In this document: in pieces, positions 1 to 8,453 of the stretch
Position numbering within the stretch: position 1 is the stretch's first letter
How the letters are laid out: the number at the start of each line of letters is the position of its first letter
Source of the DNA: an uncultured Lachnospiraceae bacterium
GTDB lineage: Bacteria; Bacillota; Clostridia; Lachnospirales; Lachnospiraceae
Length of the DNA: 64,000 nucleotides
Assembly (NCBI GenBank): GCA_934364805.1
Contig: CAKRMH010000013.1
Span: 14,098-78,097, forward strand
Direction: 5' to 3'
Translations under genes and position numbers: made by a program
Notes under the pieces: model-generated
What the model was told of the DNA's origin: nothing
Databases searched by the model: none
Seen by the model: only the letters and a program-made list of their open reading frames with translations

Positions 1-1087
1 ACGCAAGCGTACTGTCTACCGCCGACTGCAGATCGGCCTGTTTCTCCAGATCGATAGACGTATAAATCTTATAACCGCCGCTGTAGATCTTTTTCTGGCA
101 TTCTGCATACATCTCGTCATAGAGGTCATCGTATGTTTTTTCCGCATCATCATTATCAAAATAATACTGGAACTCAAATCCTTCATTCTGCATGAGCGCC
201 CTGGTCGCACAATAATATGTATAGGTATCCACATAGTTATTCCGCTGTTCTTCGGTCTCCTGTGGCCGGTTGAGCGCAATCTGCTCCGAAACCGCACTAT
301 TATAGGCGCTCTCGGAAATTTTTCCATCCTCATACATGTTCTTTAAGATCAGATTTCTCCGCTTTAATGTATGCTCAATATTCGCAACCGGATCATAATA
401 TGTCGGGCTGTTCGGTATTGCACATAAAAAAGCGATCTGCGAAATATCCAGATCCGATAATTCACAGTTAAAATATCCTTTGCATGCCGCCTCAATTCCA
501 TAATATCCATTTGCAAAATAGATATTATTCAGGTAAAACTCCATGATCTTATTCTTGCTGTACCGCTTTTCCAGTTCCAGCGCTACAAAAATCTGCTCTA
601 CCTTACGCTCCCATGTCTTGCTGCTGTCCAGATACACCAGCTTGGCAAGCTGCATCGTGACCGTACTTCCTCCCTGGCTCGCCTCGCCTTTCTCCAGAGC
701 CGCCTTTACCGCTCGCAGTATCGCTTTGTAATCCACACCATTGTGCTGATAAAACTTCTTATCCTCGATACTGATCATCGCCGTCACAAAATCTGCTGGA
801 ATATCCTCGTATTTCACATAAACAGCGTCCTTATCCCCGTTTGTCTCGGAAATCAGATTGCCATTTACATCATAAATCGAGCATGTCTTTGCAGGTATAA
901 ACGTCTCGTCATCTGACTGACTTACCAGCTGGACTGCTTCTTTTTTCAGTTCCTGCACTTCTACTGCATAACCACCAAAATAATAATATCCAAGCCCACC
1001 AAGAACGAGAAGCATCAATACAATCTGTAATTTCACCATAAACCAGAAAAAACGATGCTGTTTTTTTCTCTTCTTTTTCTTAGCCAT
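1..1087 (-). CDS. Class A penicillin-binding protein (glycosyltransferase 51), C-terminus outside window
   Basis: Bifunctional peptidoglycan synthase that polymerises lipid II and normally cross-links stem peptides; acts at the outer face of the membrane. About 361 N-terminal residues are visible. A Lys/Arg-rich cytoplasmic tail (residues 2-11) precedes one signal-anchor helix (about 14-34). The GT51 signatures follow: EDKKFYQHNG at 108-117, containing the catalytic Glu, and GGSTVTMQL at 139-147. The ATG at 1085-1087 has AAGGAG just upstream. The transpeptidase domain would lie left of the window, so its presence is inferred from family architecture. The gene reads away from spoVT, with a short palindromic repeat in the gap between them. 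Confidence 0.93.
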   Translation of the reverse strand, partial: MAKKKKRKKQHRFFWFMVKLQIVLMLLVLGGLGYYYFGGYAVEVQELKKEAVQLVSQSDDETFIPAKTCSIYDVNGNLISETNGDKDAVYVKYEDIPADFVTAMISIEDKKFYQHNGVDYKAILRAVKAALEKGEASQGGSTVTMQLAKLVYLDSSKTWERKVEQIFVALELEKRYSKNKIMEFYLNNIYFANGYYGIEAACKGYFNCELSDLDISQIAFLCAIPNSPTYYDPVANIEHTLKRRNLILKNMYEDGKISESAYNSAVSEQIALNRPQETEEQRNNYVDTYTYYCATRALMQNEGFEFQYYFDNDDAEKTYDDLYDEMYAECQKKIYSGGYKIYTSIDLEKQADLQSAVDSTLA

Positions 1088-1100
1088 ATAAATCTCCTTA

Positions 1101-1209
1101 TATCATCATTATGATTCCATAATTGCGAAACCTGCGATCATTTGTATTCGTAGTACATGCCAATATAAATATCGGACAAGTTTCGCAAATGTATATCATT
1201 ATGATGGTA
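1101..1209. repeat. Short palindromic element with GCGAAAC terminal inverted repeats
   Basis: Imperfect inverted repeat of about 29 bp: left arm 1102-1131 ending in AATTGCGAAAC, right arm 1180-1208 starting GTTTCGCAAAT. The 31 bases after the left arm (1131-1161) align with the reverse complement of one arm of the larger element at 32512-32731, sharing CCTGCGAT, ATTTGTA and ACATGCC. This copy looks like an internally deleted member of the same family. It sits between the start of the penicillin-binding protein gene and the end of spoVT. Confidence 0.7.
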
Positions 1210-1234
1210 TTTTATACTTTTTAGGCAAAATATG

Positions 1235-1269
1235 CAATGAGGGAACCGACTATACCAGTTCCCTCATTG
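1235..1269 (-). terminator. Stem-loop terminator after spoVT
   Basis: Perfect 12-bp inverted repeat CAATGAGGGAAC (1235-1246) and GTTCCCTCATTG (1258-1269) with an 11-base loop, 12 bases past the spoVT stop. Only a weak T tract follows on the minus strand, so termination strength is uncertain. Confidence 0.7.
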
Positions 1270-1280
1270 TATCTGCTTTT

Positions 1281-1829
1281 TTATTGTTCCATCTGTTTTC
1301 CCAGAAAATGTGCGGCTGTTACCGCAAGCTGTTTTTCTACTTCCCCATGAAACTTTTTTTCGTCTCTGCCATAAATGACAACTGCTCCAATACTGTCTCC
1401 ATTGCATATGATCGTTGCGATTGCTTCATATGGAAATTCACCTTTGTCATCCAGTGTGATCTTAATATATGCACCATCCTCGGCCTGTGCCTGAACATTA
1501 CCTCTCTGTTCGATCAGGTTCTCCAATTCGCTGCTAAGCGGTTTGCCTTCATAATCACGTTTTTTTGTCCCTGCTGCCGCAATGACATAGTCTCTGTCCG
1601 TAATACAGATCAGGTGTCCCGTCGTATGTGACAGACTCTCTGCATAGCTTGCCGCGAACTCTCCCAGTTCTCCGATCGGAGAATATTTTTTCAACATGAT
1701 CTCGCCCTCCCGGTTCGTAAATATCTCAAGAGGGTCGCCTTCCCGTATTCTTAACGTTCTGCGGATCTCCTTTGGTATTACGATTCGTCCCAGATCATCT
1801 ATTCTTCTCACAATACCTGTGGCTTTCAT
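1281..1829 (-). CDS. spoVT: Stage V sporulation protein T (AbrB/SpoVT-type regulator)
   Basis: Transcription factor of the forespore late in sporulation, tuning sigma-G-dependent genes and spore properties. The 182-residue length matches the family. Residues 1-50 form the AbrB/MazE-like swapped-hairpin DNA-binding domain (MKATGIVRRIDDLGRIVIPK, then RRTLRIREGDPLEIF). Residues about 55-178 form the GAF-like C-terminal domain that distinguishes SpoVT from AbrB/Abh. The ATG is preceded by GGAGG at good spacing. A stem-loop follows the stop. This is one of two sporulation markers in the window; the other is sipL near 45 kb. Confidence 0.95.
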   Translation of the reverse strand: MKATGIVRRIDDLGRIVIPKEIRRTLRIREGDPLEIFTNREGEIMLKKYSPIGELGEFAASYAESLSHTTGHLICITDRDYVIAAAGTKKRDYEGKPLSSELENLIEQRGNVQAQAEDGAYIKITLDDKGEFPYEAIATIICNGDSIGAVVIYGRDEKKFHGEVEKQLAVTAAHFLGKQMEQ

Positions 1830-2104
1830 AAATTTTCCTCCAATGCTTTATTTTGCTATCTATCAACTCTGGAGTTAGTATGTGGAAAACTACGGGAAAT
1901 ATTCTTGGAGCATCCAAATGAAAGAACAACGATCCGCTCTCTTTGATTTTCTCCTGGGAAAAGGTCACGGCAGTCGATCACATCAAAAATGCGCAAGATA
2001 GAATCAAAATATCTCACGCATTTATTATAAATTCTTTGTTTTAGTATGACTAATGCCTATATTGTATTACCGATTATGCTTTAGAGGCATGGATTGTGGT
2101 GTTT

Positions 2105-2533
2105 CTATATCAGCTGCTTTTCATATGCCAACATATTTCCCAATGTAATTTTAAAACCAAGAGCCTGATACATTGATACATCACAGTCTGCACATCCAAC
2201 GGTAAGTGATCCTATGCCACTTTGTTCATACGCATAAGAAACAAGCTTTCTTGCTATCCCCTTATGACGATAATATGGGTGAATATAAAAATCCTCAAAC
2301 ACCCCTGCTTTGCCATAATTAAATGTCGAATAAGTAAAACAGACTGAACAGCACGCTACCAGTGCATTATCACATATACATCCATAAAAATGTATCTGTT
2401 CGTTTTGAATTGCTTTCCTTAAACTTTCCAGTTCTGCATTTGCAGGCATATTTTCTCCAATTTCTGTTTTATACGCCTTGTGTAATTTCACTAATTGATC
2501 AAAAGTTTCTGTTTTAATTTTCACAAAATCCAA
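2105..2533 (-). CDS. GNAT-family N-acetyltransferase
   Basis: Acetyl-CoA-dependent acetyltransferase fold; substrate unknown. The 142 residues contain the acetyl-CoA-binding signature of the family, RHKGIA within YRHKGIARKL, preceded by a strand reading YIHPY and followed by an amphipathic helix. The chosen start is TTG at 2531-2533 (TTG GAT TTT GTG), supported by GGAGG eight bases upstream; an in-frame GTG three codons later is the alternative. It stands alone: the next upstream gene ends at 2785 and about 250 bases without a gene separate them. Nothing in the context identifies the substrate. Confidence 0.8.
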   Translation of the reverse strand: MDFVKIKTETFDQLVKLHKAYKTEIGENMPANAELESLRKAIQNEQIHFYGCICDNALVACCSVCFTYSTFNYGKAGVFEDFYIHPYYRHKGIARKLVSYAYEQSGIGSLTVGCADCDVSMYQALGFKITLGNMLAYEKQLI

Positions 2534-2784
2534 ATTTGTGTCCTCCGTTAAATTTTATTGGAGGATTAGTTTTTGTGCATCCTCCACACACATCTCATAT
2601 TTTTTCCCATAAATAATCATCCTTTCCGTCATATATTTATTACAACGCATTAAGCGATGAATAGCAAATTTAATAACCAATTTTATTATTTTATCATATC
2701 CTATAGAAAAAGCAAAAGGAGTTTTCTCACACGTGGATAAATACTGCGCAGCTTCGGCACTTCTTCAATTTGCAGATCATCCGA

Positions 2785-4530
2785 TCATGCATTTTCTTTC
2801 ATTTTCCATGTATTGCTCTGCAATTGCAGTTCTGCCATGTGTCTGTAAATTCCGCCTTTTTTCAAAAGTTCCTCCGGTGTGCCCTGTTCTGCTGTCTTTC
2901 CATCCTTCAGAACAACGATATAATCTGCGTTTGCAATCGTCCGCATGCGATGAGCAATAATTAACACGGTTTTATCCTCAATCAGTCTGGACAATGCCTG
3001 CTGTATTTTTGTTTCATTTTCCACATCTAAAGATGCGGTCGCTTCATCCAGCAAAATGATCGGTGCATTTTTCAAAAATGCTCTGGCAATCGATATTCTC
3101 TGTCGTTCTCCTCCGGAAAGCTCACTTCCATTTTCACCAATGCAGGTCTGATATCCTTCCGGAAGCCTGCGGATAAATTCATCACAGTTTGCCATGCGTG
3201 CGGCCTCCATCACTTCTTTATCTGTTGCATCTTTTCTGCCGATGCGGATATTTTCCATAACTGAATTGTCAAAAAGCATGACATCCTGAAATACAATCGA
3301 ATATAATGACATCAATTGTTCCGGATCCGTCTTTCCAACATCCATTCCTCCGACTGTGATTTTTCCATCATTGATATCCCAGAATCTTGCAGCCAGACGT
3401 GAAACCGTTGTTTTTCCTCCGCCGCTTGGCCCGATCAATGCTGTCACACTTCCCTGTTTTGCAGTAAAGCTCACATCATCCAGTACGTTTGTATCATCGG
3501 AATACGAGAATTTCACATGATCAAATACAATATCATATCCCTGATTGGTAAGTTTTTCTGCTCCAGTCTGGACTTCGTGTGACAACACCTCATCCAGCCG
3601 TTCACACTGAACTCCGGTTGCAATCACCGCTGCAAAATTCTGTAACGCGATCTGCATAGGATCATAAAGTCTTGATGCAATCATAAGAAAAAGGAAAAAC
3701 GTGAGTATTGTAATCTTTCCACTTACAAACATTGCCCCTCCTGCCAATGCAGTTGTTGCTATCCCAAGTTTTAATACCATCTGTGCTGATGACACAAACA
3801 ACGATGTTTTGAGTTCTGTAAAAAGAGCCTGCTTTTCCACAGCTCTGATCTTGTCCTCCACCCCATCCATATATCTGTCCTGCGCATTGTTTGCACGAAG
3901 ATCACGTACACACTCCAGACATTCCTGAATTCCGTCATTCAGGCTCAATGATACTTCAACATTTTTCTTGATTGCTTTTTTCTGAACACCAGATGATGTG
4001 ACAAGCACCAAAAAAGAAACCGGAATCACCCAGAACGCTGCAAGTGCAAGTCTCCAGTCAAACATCACAAACATGGCTGCGCCGACGATAAATGCTGACA
4101 AAACAGAGCCGATCAGTTCTGGAATCCAATGACTTGACGCTGTTTCCATCCTTGCGCAATCGGACATAATTGTTGTTGTCAGATCGCTCAGATCTTTTTT
4201 TCCAAAGTAGGAAAGTGGAAGTTTTCTCAGTTTTTCTGCAATCGCAGTCCTTCTGACTCCACTTTCTTTATACGTAGAAAGAAATGTTGCATTGTACTGT
4301 ATATGCTGTGTAAATGCGATCAGCGCAAGCACTGCTGCCGACCCGAATATGTATATAAGAATCCTTTCATCCCCCGTTTTGTGATCCAGCAGATTGCCGA
4401 TAAGCAGATAAAGTATACCGGCGGGAAGCATCAGTACCATATCCGAAACGCATACCGCAACACACGCTTTGATCATGTCGATCGCGCCCTGTCTTGATAA
4501 CGCATATTTATGTTGTAATTTTTCTATCAT
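2785..4530 (-). CDS. ABC half-transporter (TMD-NBD), second of a heterodimeric pair
   Basis: Exporter-fold ABC protein, 581 residues: six-helix transmembrane domain (about 1-310) then a nucleotide-binding domain. Visible motifs: Walker A GPSGGGKTT, Q-loop VFQD, signature LSGGERQR, Walker B IILLDEAT, D-loop SLDVENE and H-loop AHR, all consistent with a competent ATP site. It starts two bases after the partner gene stops and is the last gene of the operon running from about 7651. Pairs of this kind occur both as exporters and as exporter-fold importers of Fe-siderophores (YbtPQ, IrtAB). Company with ECF S and T genes makes import plausible, but direction cannot be read from sequence. Confidence 0.9.
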   Translation of the reverse strand: MIEKLQHKYALSRQGAIDMIKACVAVCVSDMVLMLPAGILYLLIGNLLDHKTGDERILIYIFGSAAVLALIAFTQHIQYNATFLSTYKESGVRRTAIAEKLRKLPLSYFGKKDLSDLTTTIMSDCARMETASSHWIPELIGSVLSAFIVGAAMFVMFDWRLALAAFWVIPVSFLVLVTSSGVQKKAIKKNVEVSLSLNDGIQECLECVRDLRANNAQDRYMDGVEDKIRAVEKQALFTELKTSLFVSSAQMVLKLGIATTALAGGAMFVSGKITILTFFLFLMIASRLYDPMQIALQNFAAVIATGVQCERLDEVLSHEVQTGAEKLTNQGYDIVFDHVKFSYSDDTNVLDDVSFTAKQGSVTALIGPSGGGKTTVSRLAARFWDINDGKITVGGMDVGKTDPEQLMSLYSIVFQDVMLFDNSVMENIRIGRKDATDKEVMEAARMANCDEFIRRLPEGYQTCIGENGSELSGGERQRISIARAFLKNAPIILLDEATASLDVENETKIQQALSRLIEDKTVLIIAHRMRTIANADYIVVLKDGKTAEQGTPEELLKKGGIYRHMAELQLQSNTWKMKENA

Positions 4531-4532
4531 TT

Positions 4533-6305
4533 CTATGCCCCCACTTTCCAGTTAACAGATTTTGTATATTCTTCATACATGTGTCTGTATATTCCATCTT
4601 TCTTCATCAGTTCTTCATGGCGTCCCTGTTCTGCACATTTTCCGTCCTTCAGTACAAAGATACAGTCCGCATTGGTTACCGTTGTCAGTCTGTGTGCGAT
4701 CATGATAAGTGTTTTTCCTTCGGATAATACTTCAAATGCTTTTTGTACTTTTGCCTCATTGTCCGGATCGGCAAATGCAGTTGCTTCATCAAATATAAGT
4801 ATTGGTGCATTCTTTAAAAACGCCCTGGCAATTGCAATCCTCTGCTGTTCGCCCCCCGACAGATAGGTTCCTTTGGCTCCGACCACAGTGTGGATTCCAG
4901 CCGGAAGTTTCTCAATAATATCCATGCATTGTGCTTTTTTCAGCGCATCCATAACTTCAGCTTCTGATGCATCCGGTCGCGCAAGGCGCACATTCTCGAG
5001 TATCGTTCCTTTGATCAGTCTGCTGTTCTGGAATACAAAAGATATCTGGTCCATCAGCTCATTTGGCGAAATGTCCCTGACATTCACGCCCCCGATACAA
5101 ATCTGTCCCTCTGTCACATCAAAAAATCTGGCGATCAGCGCAGCTGTTGTACTTTTTCCTCCGCCACTTGGTCCGACAAATGCAATATGCTGTCCAGATT
5201 TTATGGAAATACTCAAACCATTCACCGCGTTTTCTGCTGCTCCACGATAACGGTAACTTACATGCTCCAGAGTGATCGAATGATCTTTGATTGCGGTATT
5301 CTTTCTTCTCCCCTTTTCCTTGCTCTCCAGCGGCTGGATATCGAGGATTCCATCAATTCGCCGGATGGAATCGATTACCTGCATTTCCTGCTCACCGGAA
5401 TATGCCGTTTTTGATAGTGCTACTGTGAGCAACGGTGTAATGATGATGTAATACATCATATTTAAAATGAGTTCGGAGGATATTCCCCCTCTTGATAAAA
5501 TGTATGCAGCAAAACTCAGTGCGACAAATACCGCATTAATTCCTGTTATAAAACCTACCATTGCCTTTCTCATGGAGATAGTGTAATCCACACACCATTT
5601 TTCATAGTCATCCAGTGACTTTTTGAATTTTTTAAAAGAAAATACGGTTTGTCCAAATGTTTTCACCACCGGAACGCCCCTTACATATTCCGTCGCCTCA
5701 TTTGACATGACTTCCAGCGAATTCTGATATTCTGTCATCTTCCGCTGTGTTTCTTTTCCCATCATTGTCATCAGAAAAACAAAACCAATCACGGCAGGTA
5801 TCATGCAGATCAGCCCGATTCTCCAGTCGAATGCGAGCATCAATACCACCAGTCCCACCGGTGTCGCCGCAGCTGCCGCTTTATCCGGAAGATTATGTGC
5901 AATATATGTTTCTGTCGCAGCAGAAGAGTCATTTACAATTCTTCTGATTTTTCCAGTCCCTTCCTGGTCAAAAACACCGAGTGGCAGGGTGATCACATGC
6001 CGCATCAGCCGATTTCTCATGGATGCCTGAACGCGGAATGCTGAAATATGTGTACACAGCAACGCAAAAACATACAAAAGCAGGGAAACTACTGTGATTG
6101 CGAACGCCTGCCATGCAAGTGCCGTGATCTGCTCCATGTGTTTTCCATCGATTGCTATGCTTATGATCTTCCACAGATCATAGTATGGGATCATGCCTGT
6201 CAGTGCACTTGCCGCTGCAAGTATCCTCCCAAATACGATCAATAACCGGTAATTTCCGGCGTATTCATTGATAACTTTCATAATATTCTGATTCTCTTTT
6301 TTCAT
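4533..6305 (-). CDS. ABC half-transporter (TMD-NBD), first of a heterodimeric pair
   Basis: Partner of the next gene; 590 residues with an N-terminal six-helix domain and a C-terminal ATPase domain. Motifs: Walker A GPSGGGKST, Q-loop FVFQNS, signature LSGGEQQR, Walker B ILIFDEAT, H-loop AHR. The D-loop reads AFADPDNE rather than the usual SALD-type sequence, a variation also seen in siderophore-type exporter-fold ABC proteins as far as I recall. The ATG has GGAGAGGA upstream, and the gene begins 18 bases after the ECF T gene ends. Likely forms a heterodimer with the downstream half-transporter. Confidence 0.9.
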   Translation of the reverse strand: MKKENQNIMKVINEYAGNYRLLIVFGRILAAASALTGMIPYYDLWKIISIAIDGKHMEQITALAWQAFAITVVSLLLYVFALLCTHISAFRVQASMRNRLMRHVITLPLGVFDQEGTGKIRRIVNDSSAATETYIAHNLPDKAAAAATPVGLVVLMLAFDWRIGLICMIPAVIGFVFLMTMMGKETQRKMTEYQNSLEVMSNEATEYVRGVPVVKTFGQTVFSFKKFKKSLDDYEKWCVDYTISMRKAMVGFITGINAVFVALSFAAYILSRGGISSELILNMMYYIIITPLLTVALSKTAYSGEQEMQVIDSIRRIDGILDIQPLESKEKGRRKNTAIKDHSITLEHVSYRYRGAAENAVNGLSISIKSGQHIAFVGPSGGGKSTTAALIARFFDVTEGQICIGGVNVRDISPNELMDQISFVFQNSRLIKGTILENVRLARPDASEAEVMDALKKAQCMDIIEKLPAGIHTVVGAKGTYLSGGEQQRIAIARAFLKNAPILIFDEATAFADPDNEAKVQKAFEVLSEGKTLIMIAHRLTTVTNADCIFVLKDGKCAEQGRHEELMKKDGIYRHMYEEYTKSVNWKVGA

Positions 6306-6323
6306 TGTCCTCTCCTGTCTCGT

Positions 6324-7061
6324 CTATGACAAATTTGCGATTACATGAAATGCGGACGTAACGACCGGAAGCATTCCAATCCCAAACAGGATCACATCCT
6401 GTAAATGAAATCCAACCTGACAGATATTCGTCCTTTTTGTATCTACGCTAAGTCCTCTCGTCAACGCAGCCGCCGATAACTCATTTCCGATATTCACGGA
6501 ACAGACGATCAGCGGAATCAGACGATACTCAATCATTTTTCCAGCATTTTTTCCGCCAAAATGAATGCCTCTCATTCTCATTGCTGCACTGATGGCACGA
6601 AATTCCTCCAGAATCGTCGGGAAAAATCGAAACATCACTGCAAATGGAATATAAATCTGAGTGGGCACATGCATTTTTTCCATAGATGCAATAAATTCAC
6701 TCACATTTGTGGTCTGCATGATATACGCTCCCATAATAAGCGCTGGCATGATACGGACTGCAAACATTAAAAATGCAGCAATCAATATACGGATCACCCC
6801 GGATGCATCTGATATAAGCCATCCATTCAAAAGCCAGATTGTGACATAACTAATCAGATACATTGCAAACATTTTCCACCTGTATGCAGTAAGCAGCAAA
6901 AACAGCGGTACAAGACTCAAAAGTATCTGCTGCCACCCTGTTTTATATCCGCCTGCTCCTCCAAGCACGAAAATACAGAGTATGATCATGTAATAGATTT
7001 TTGTACGCGGATCGATCACAAGTCCCCGTTTTTCCGTATAAAGTTGAAAATCTACACCCAT
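6324..7061 (-). CDS. ECF transporter transmembrane component T (EcfT/CbiQ-like)
   Basis: Membrane scaffold that normally couples an S component to a pair of EcfA ATPases. About 245 residues with four to six hydrophobic helices. The two coupling-helix motifs of EcfT (ARG-like) are visible as MRMRG and ALTRG in the C-terminal half, so it still looks able to contact ATPases. I chose ATG at 7061 (protein starting MGVDFQLY): it overlaps the stop of the S gene as TAATG, which indicates translational coupling, whereas an upstream in-frame start would run 34 codons into that gene. No separate EcfA gene is present in this operon. Confidence 0.85.
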   Translation of the reverse strand: MGVDFQLYTEKRGLVIDPRTKIYYMIILCIFVLGGAGGYKTGWQQILLSLVPLFLLLTAYRWKMFAMYLISYVTIWLLNGWLISDASGVIRILIAAFLMFAVRIMPALIMGAYIMQTTNVSEFIASMEKMHVPTQIYIPFAVMFRFFPTILEEFRAISAAMRMRGIHFGGKNAGKMIEYRLIPLIVCSVNIGNELSAAALTRGLSVDTKRTNICQVGFHLQDVILFGIGMLPVVTSAFHVIANLS

Positions 7062-7651
7062 TATTCGATTCCGGCCTTTTTCAAATGTTTTTTCAGCATG
7101 GATGTTCCCCACAGTCCGCCAAAGATCCCGCTTACAAAACAGATGACAAGAAGAAGCGGACACGTCCAGAATGGGAGTAATCTGTTAATCGCATCTGTGA
7201 ATCCTGTTCCCACGGCTTCTGCCCTTGATGCAATAAATGCGTCCCTGTCAAAGTAAAAAAGAAAGTAATTGCCCCATACCCAGCAAAAGAAAGTTCCGTT
7301 TGCAAGGATCGACTTTATTCTGCTTGAATATGCTCCACTTTTTACGATCATTTCTGTGATAAATCCCGATATGATACTTACAATAAGGGGATAATATCCC
7401 ATTCCTGTAAACAACATTAATGCTCCCATAATCAGGCTCATGATCCAGATCATTCCAAATTTTTTTACCTTTGTAAGAAAAAGTTCAAATATAATTCCTC
7501 CAACAAGTGGAATAACGATCGTCAATGCCGGATAACCGACCGGTATCATTCCGAGCATTGCTGCCGCAAATACGACAACAAACAGGATTGCGGAGTAAAT
7601 TCCAATGTTGATAATGTCTTTCCCTGTAAGTTTGTTTGTGTTTTTTGTCAT
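7061..7651 (-). CDS. ECF transporter S component, Trep_Strep/MptD-like membrane protein
   Basis: Putative substrate-capture protein of an ECF vitamin/metal-type uptake system; about 197 residues and six hydrophobic segments. The sequence (GKDIINIGIYSAILFVVVF at the N-terminus, later GMGYYPLIVSIISGF) resembles the Trep_Strep family, annotated as putative ECF S components with unknown ligand. Start chosen at the ATG at 7649-7651, which has AAAAAGGAG six bases upstream; an in-frame ATG eight codons earlier has no ribosome site. First gene of the operon, directly behind a palindromic operator-like site and the tetR terminator. Confidence 0.8.
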   Translation of the reverse strand: MTKNTNKLTGKDIINIGIYSAILFVVVFAAAMLGMIPVGYPALTIVIPLVGGIIFELFLTKVKKFGMIWIMSLIMGALMLFTGMGYYPLIVSIISGFITEMIVKSGAYSSRIKSILANGTFFCWVWGNYFLFYFDRDAFIASRAEAVGTGFTDAINRLLPFWTCPLLLVICFVSGIFGGLWGTSMLKKHLKKAGIE

Positions 7652-7682
7652 TTTTTTCTCCTTTTTCATAAACATTTATTCT

Positions 7683-7727
7683 TTTGTGTTAGCCAACGAA
7701 TACTTCTTTTTGTTCGCTAACACAAAT
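7683..7727 (-). promoter_or_regulatory. Inverted-repeat operator candidate before the ECF/ABC operon
   Basis: TTTGTGTTAGC on the left is mirrored by GCTAACACAAA on the right, with CAACGAA and TTCG completing the arms. It lies between the tetR terminator and the start of the S component, exactly where a TetR repressor would act. GTTAGC-like half-sites recur upstream of tetR (8390-8412), which supports one regulator binding both places. The assignment is inferred from position and symmetry. Confidence 0.55.
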
Positions 7728-7728
7728 A

Positions 7729-7750
7729 AAAAGGAGCCTTTCGGCTCCTT
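7729..7750 (-). terminator. Intrinsic terminator of the tetR gene
   Basis: Stem AAAAGGAGCC / GGCTCCTTTT with a four-base loop directly after the tetR stop codon, followed on the minus strand by a T-rich run. It separates tetR transcription from the ECF/ABC operon, which must then have its own promoter. Confidence 0.85.
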
Positions 7751-8368
7751 TTATAATCCCATAATATCTAACCATCCCGGCATGAAAAACCGGTTCAGCA
7801 TATCAAGACAATGTTCCATTTTTTCCTGCGGATACCCATGTATGATGGGTTCAAATACCGCTGTTGTATATGCACTAAGCAACATATGCAATTCCTCCTG
7901 CCCTGGTATCTTCACCTGATACCCGTGCACATTCATATATTCAAATGCCTGAATCATATTGTTTTGCTGTTCCTCGACAAAGTTATGTATGAAATCCTCA
8001 TATCGCGTTCCGCCAGCTCCACTGTACAGTAATTTAAATTCTTCTCTGTGGGGATATAACACTTCCCTGACCAGATCGATAAACGATTCTCCAAAAAGTG
8101 TATTTTTGTCGGCACCGCCTTTATCCACCATTCCATATTTCATGTTTTTATGGTGTTCCAGCCATGTATCAATTTCTTCGATCAAAGGCTGCATAAGTGC
8201 GTCAAACATATCCTCTTTGTTTTTGTAGTGGCGGTATAACCCGGCTGCTGACATTCCTGCCCTGACTGCAATACTTCTGACAGATGCCTTTTCAAATCCT
8301 TTCTCAAGGAACTCTGCTCTTACCGCTTCCATAACCTGAATATGACTTGCAGTTTTATCTCTTGGCAT
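7751..8368 (-). CDS. TetR/AcrR-family transcriptional repressor
   Basis: Ligand-responsive DNA-binding regulator, 205 residues. The N-terminal helix-turn-helix spans about residues 10-56 and carries the family pattern (VRSIAVRAGMSAAGLYRHYK followed by NKEDMFDALM). The C-terminal two thirds form an all-helical ligand/dimer domain with no recognisable ligand. It lies upstream of, and is transcribed in the same direction as, the ECF S/T and ABC pair, separated only by its terminator and a palindrome, so it most likely controls that operon and itself. A dyad sits just upstream of its start. Confidence 0.88.
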   Translation of the reverse strand: MPRDKTASHIQVMEAVRAEFLEKGFEKASVRSIAVRAGMSAAGLYRHYKNKEDMFDALMQPLIEEIDTWLEHHKNMKYGMVDKGGADKNTLFGESFIDLVREVLYPHREEFKLLYSGAGGTRYEDFIHNFVEEQQNNMIQAFEYMNVHGYQVKIPGQEELHMLLSAYTTAVFEPIIHGYPQEKMEHCLDMLNRFFMPGWLDIMGL

Positions 8369-8392
8369 GTTCCACTCCGATTTGTGTTATTT

Positions 8393-8411
8393 GTTAACGC
8401 TGTACGCTAAC
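8393..8411 (-). promoter_or_regulatory. Dyad upstream of tetR, candidate autoregulatory operator
   Basis: GTTAACGCTGTACGCTAAC is a partial palindrome (GTTA, CG, CG, TAAC conserved in both halves) about 25 bases upstream of the tetR ATG. It shares the GTTAGC/GCTAAC half-site with the palindrome before the S component. Inferred operator. Confidence 0.45.
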
Positions 8412-8453
8412 GTTGATAACATATCACAAACCAGAGTTAGTGTCAACTAATTT

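Noticed and set aside
1918..2001. 27-codon open frame with GGAG upstream, between spoVT and the GNAT gene
   Set aside because: Ribosome-site spacing is acceptable, but length and composition carry no other support and no relative is recognised.
2785..6305. Interpreting the two ABC proteins as the EcfA pair
   Set aside because: Both have full N-terminal membrane domains, whereas EcfA proteins are ATPase domains only.
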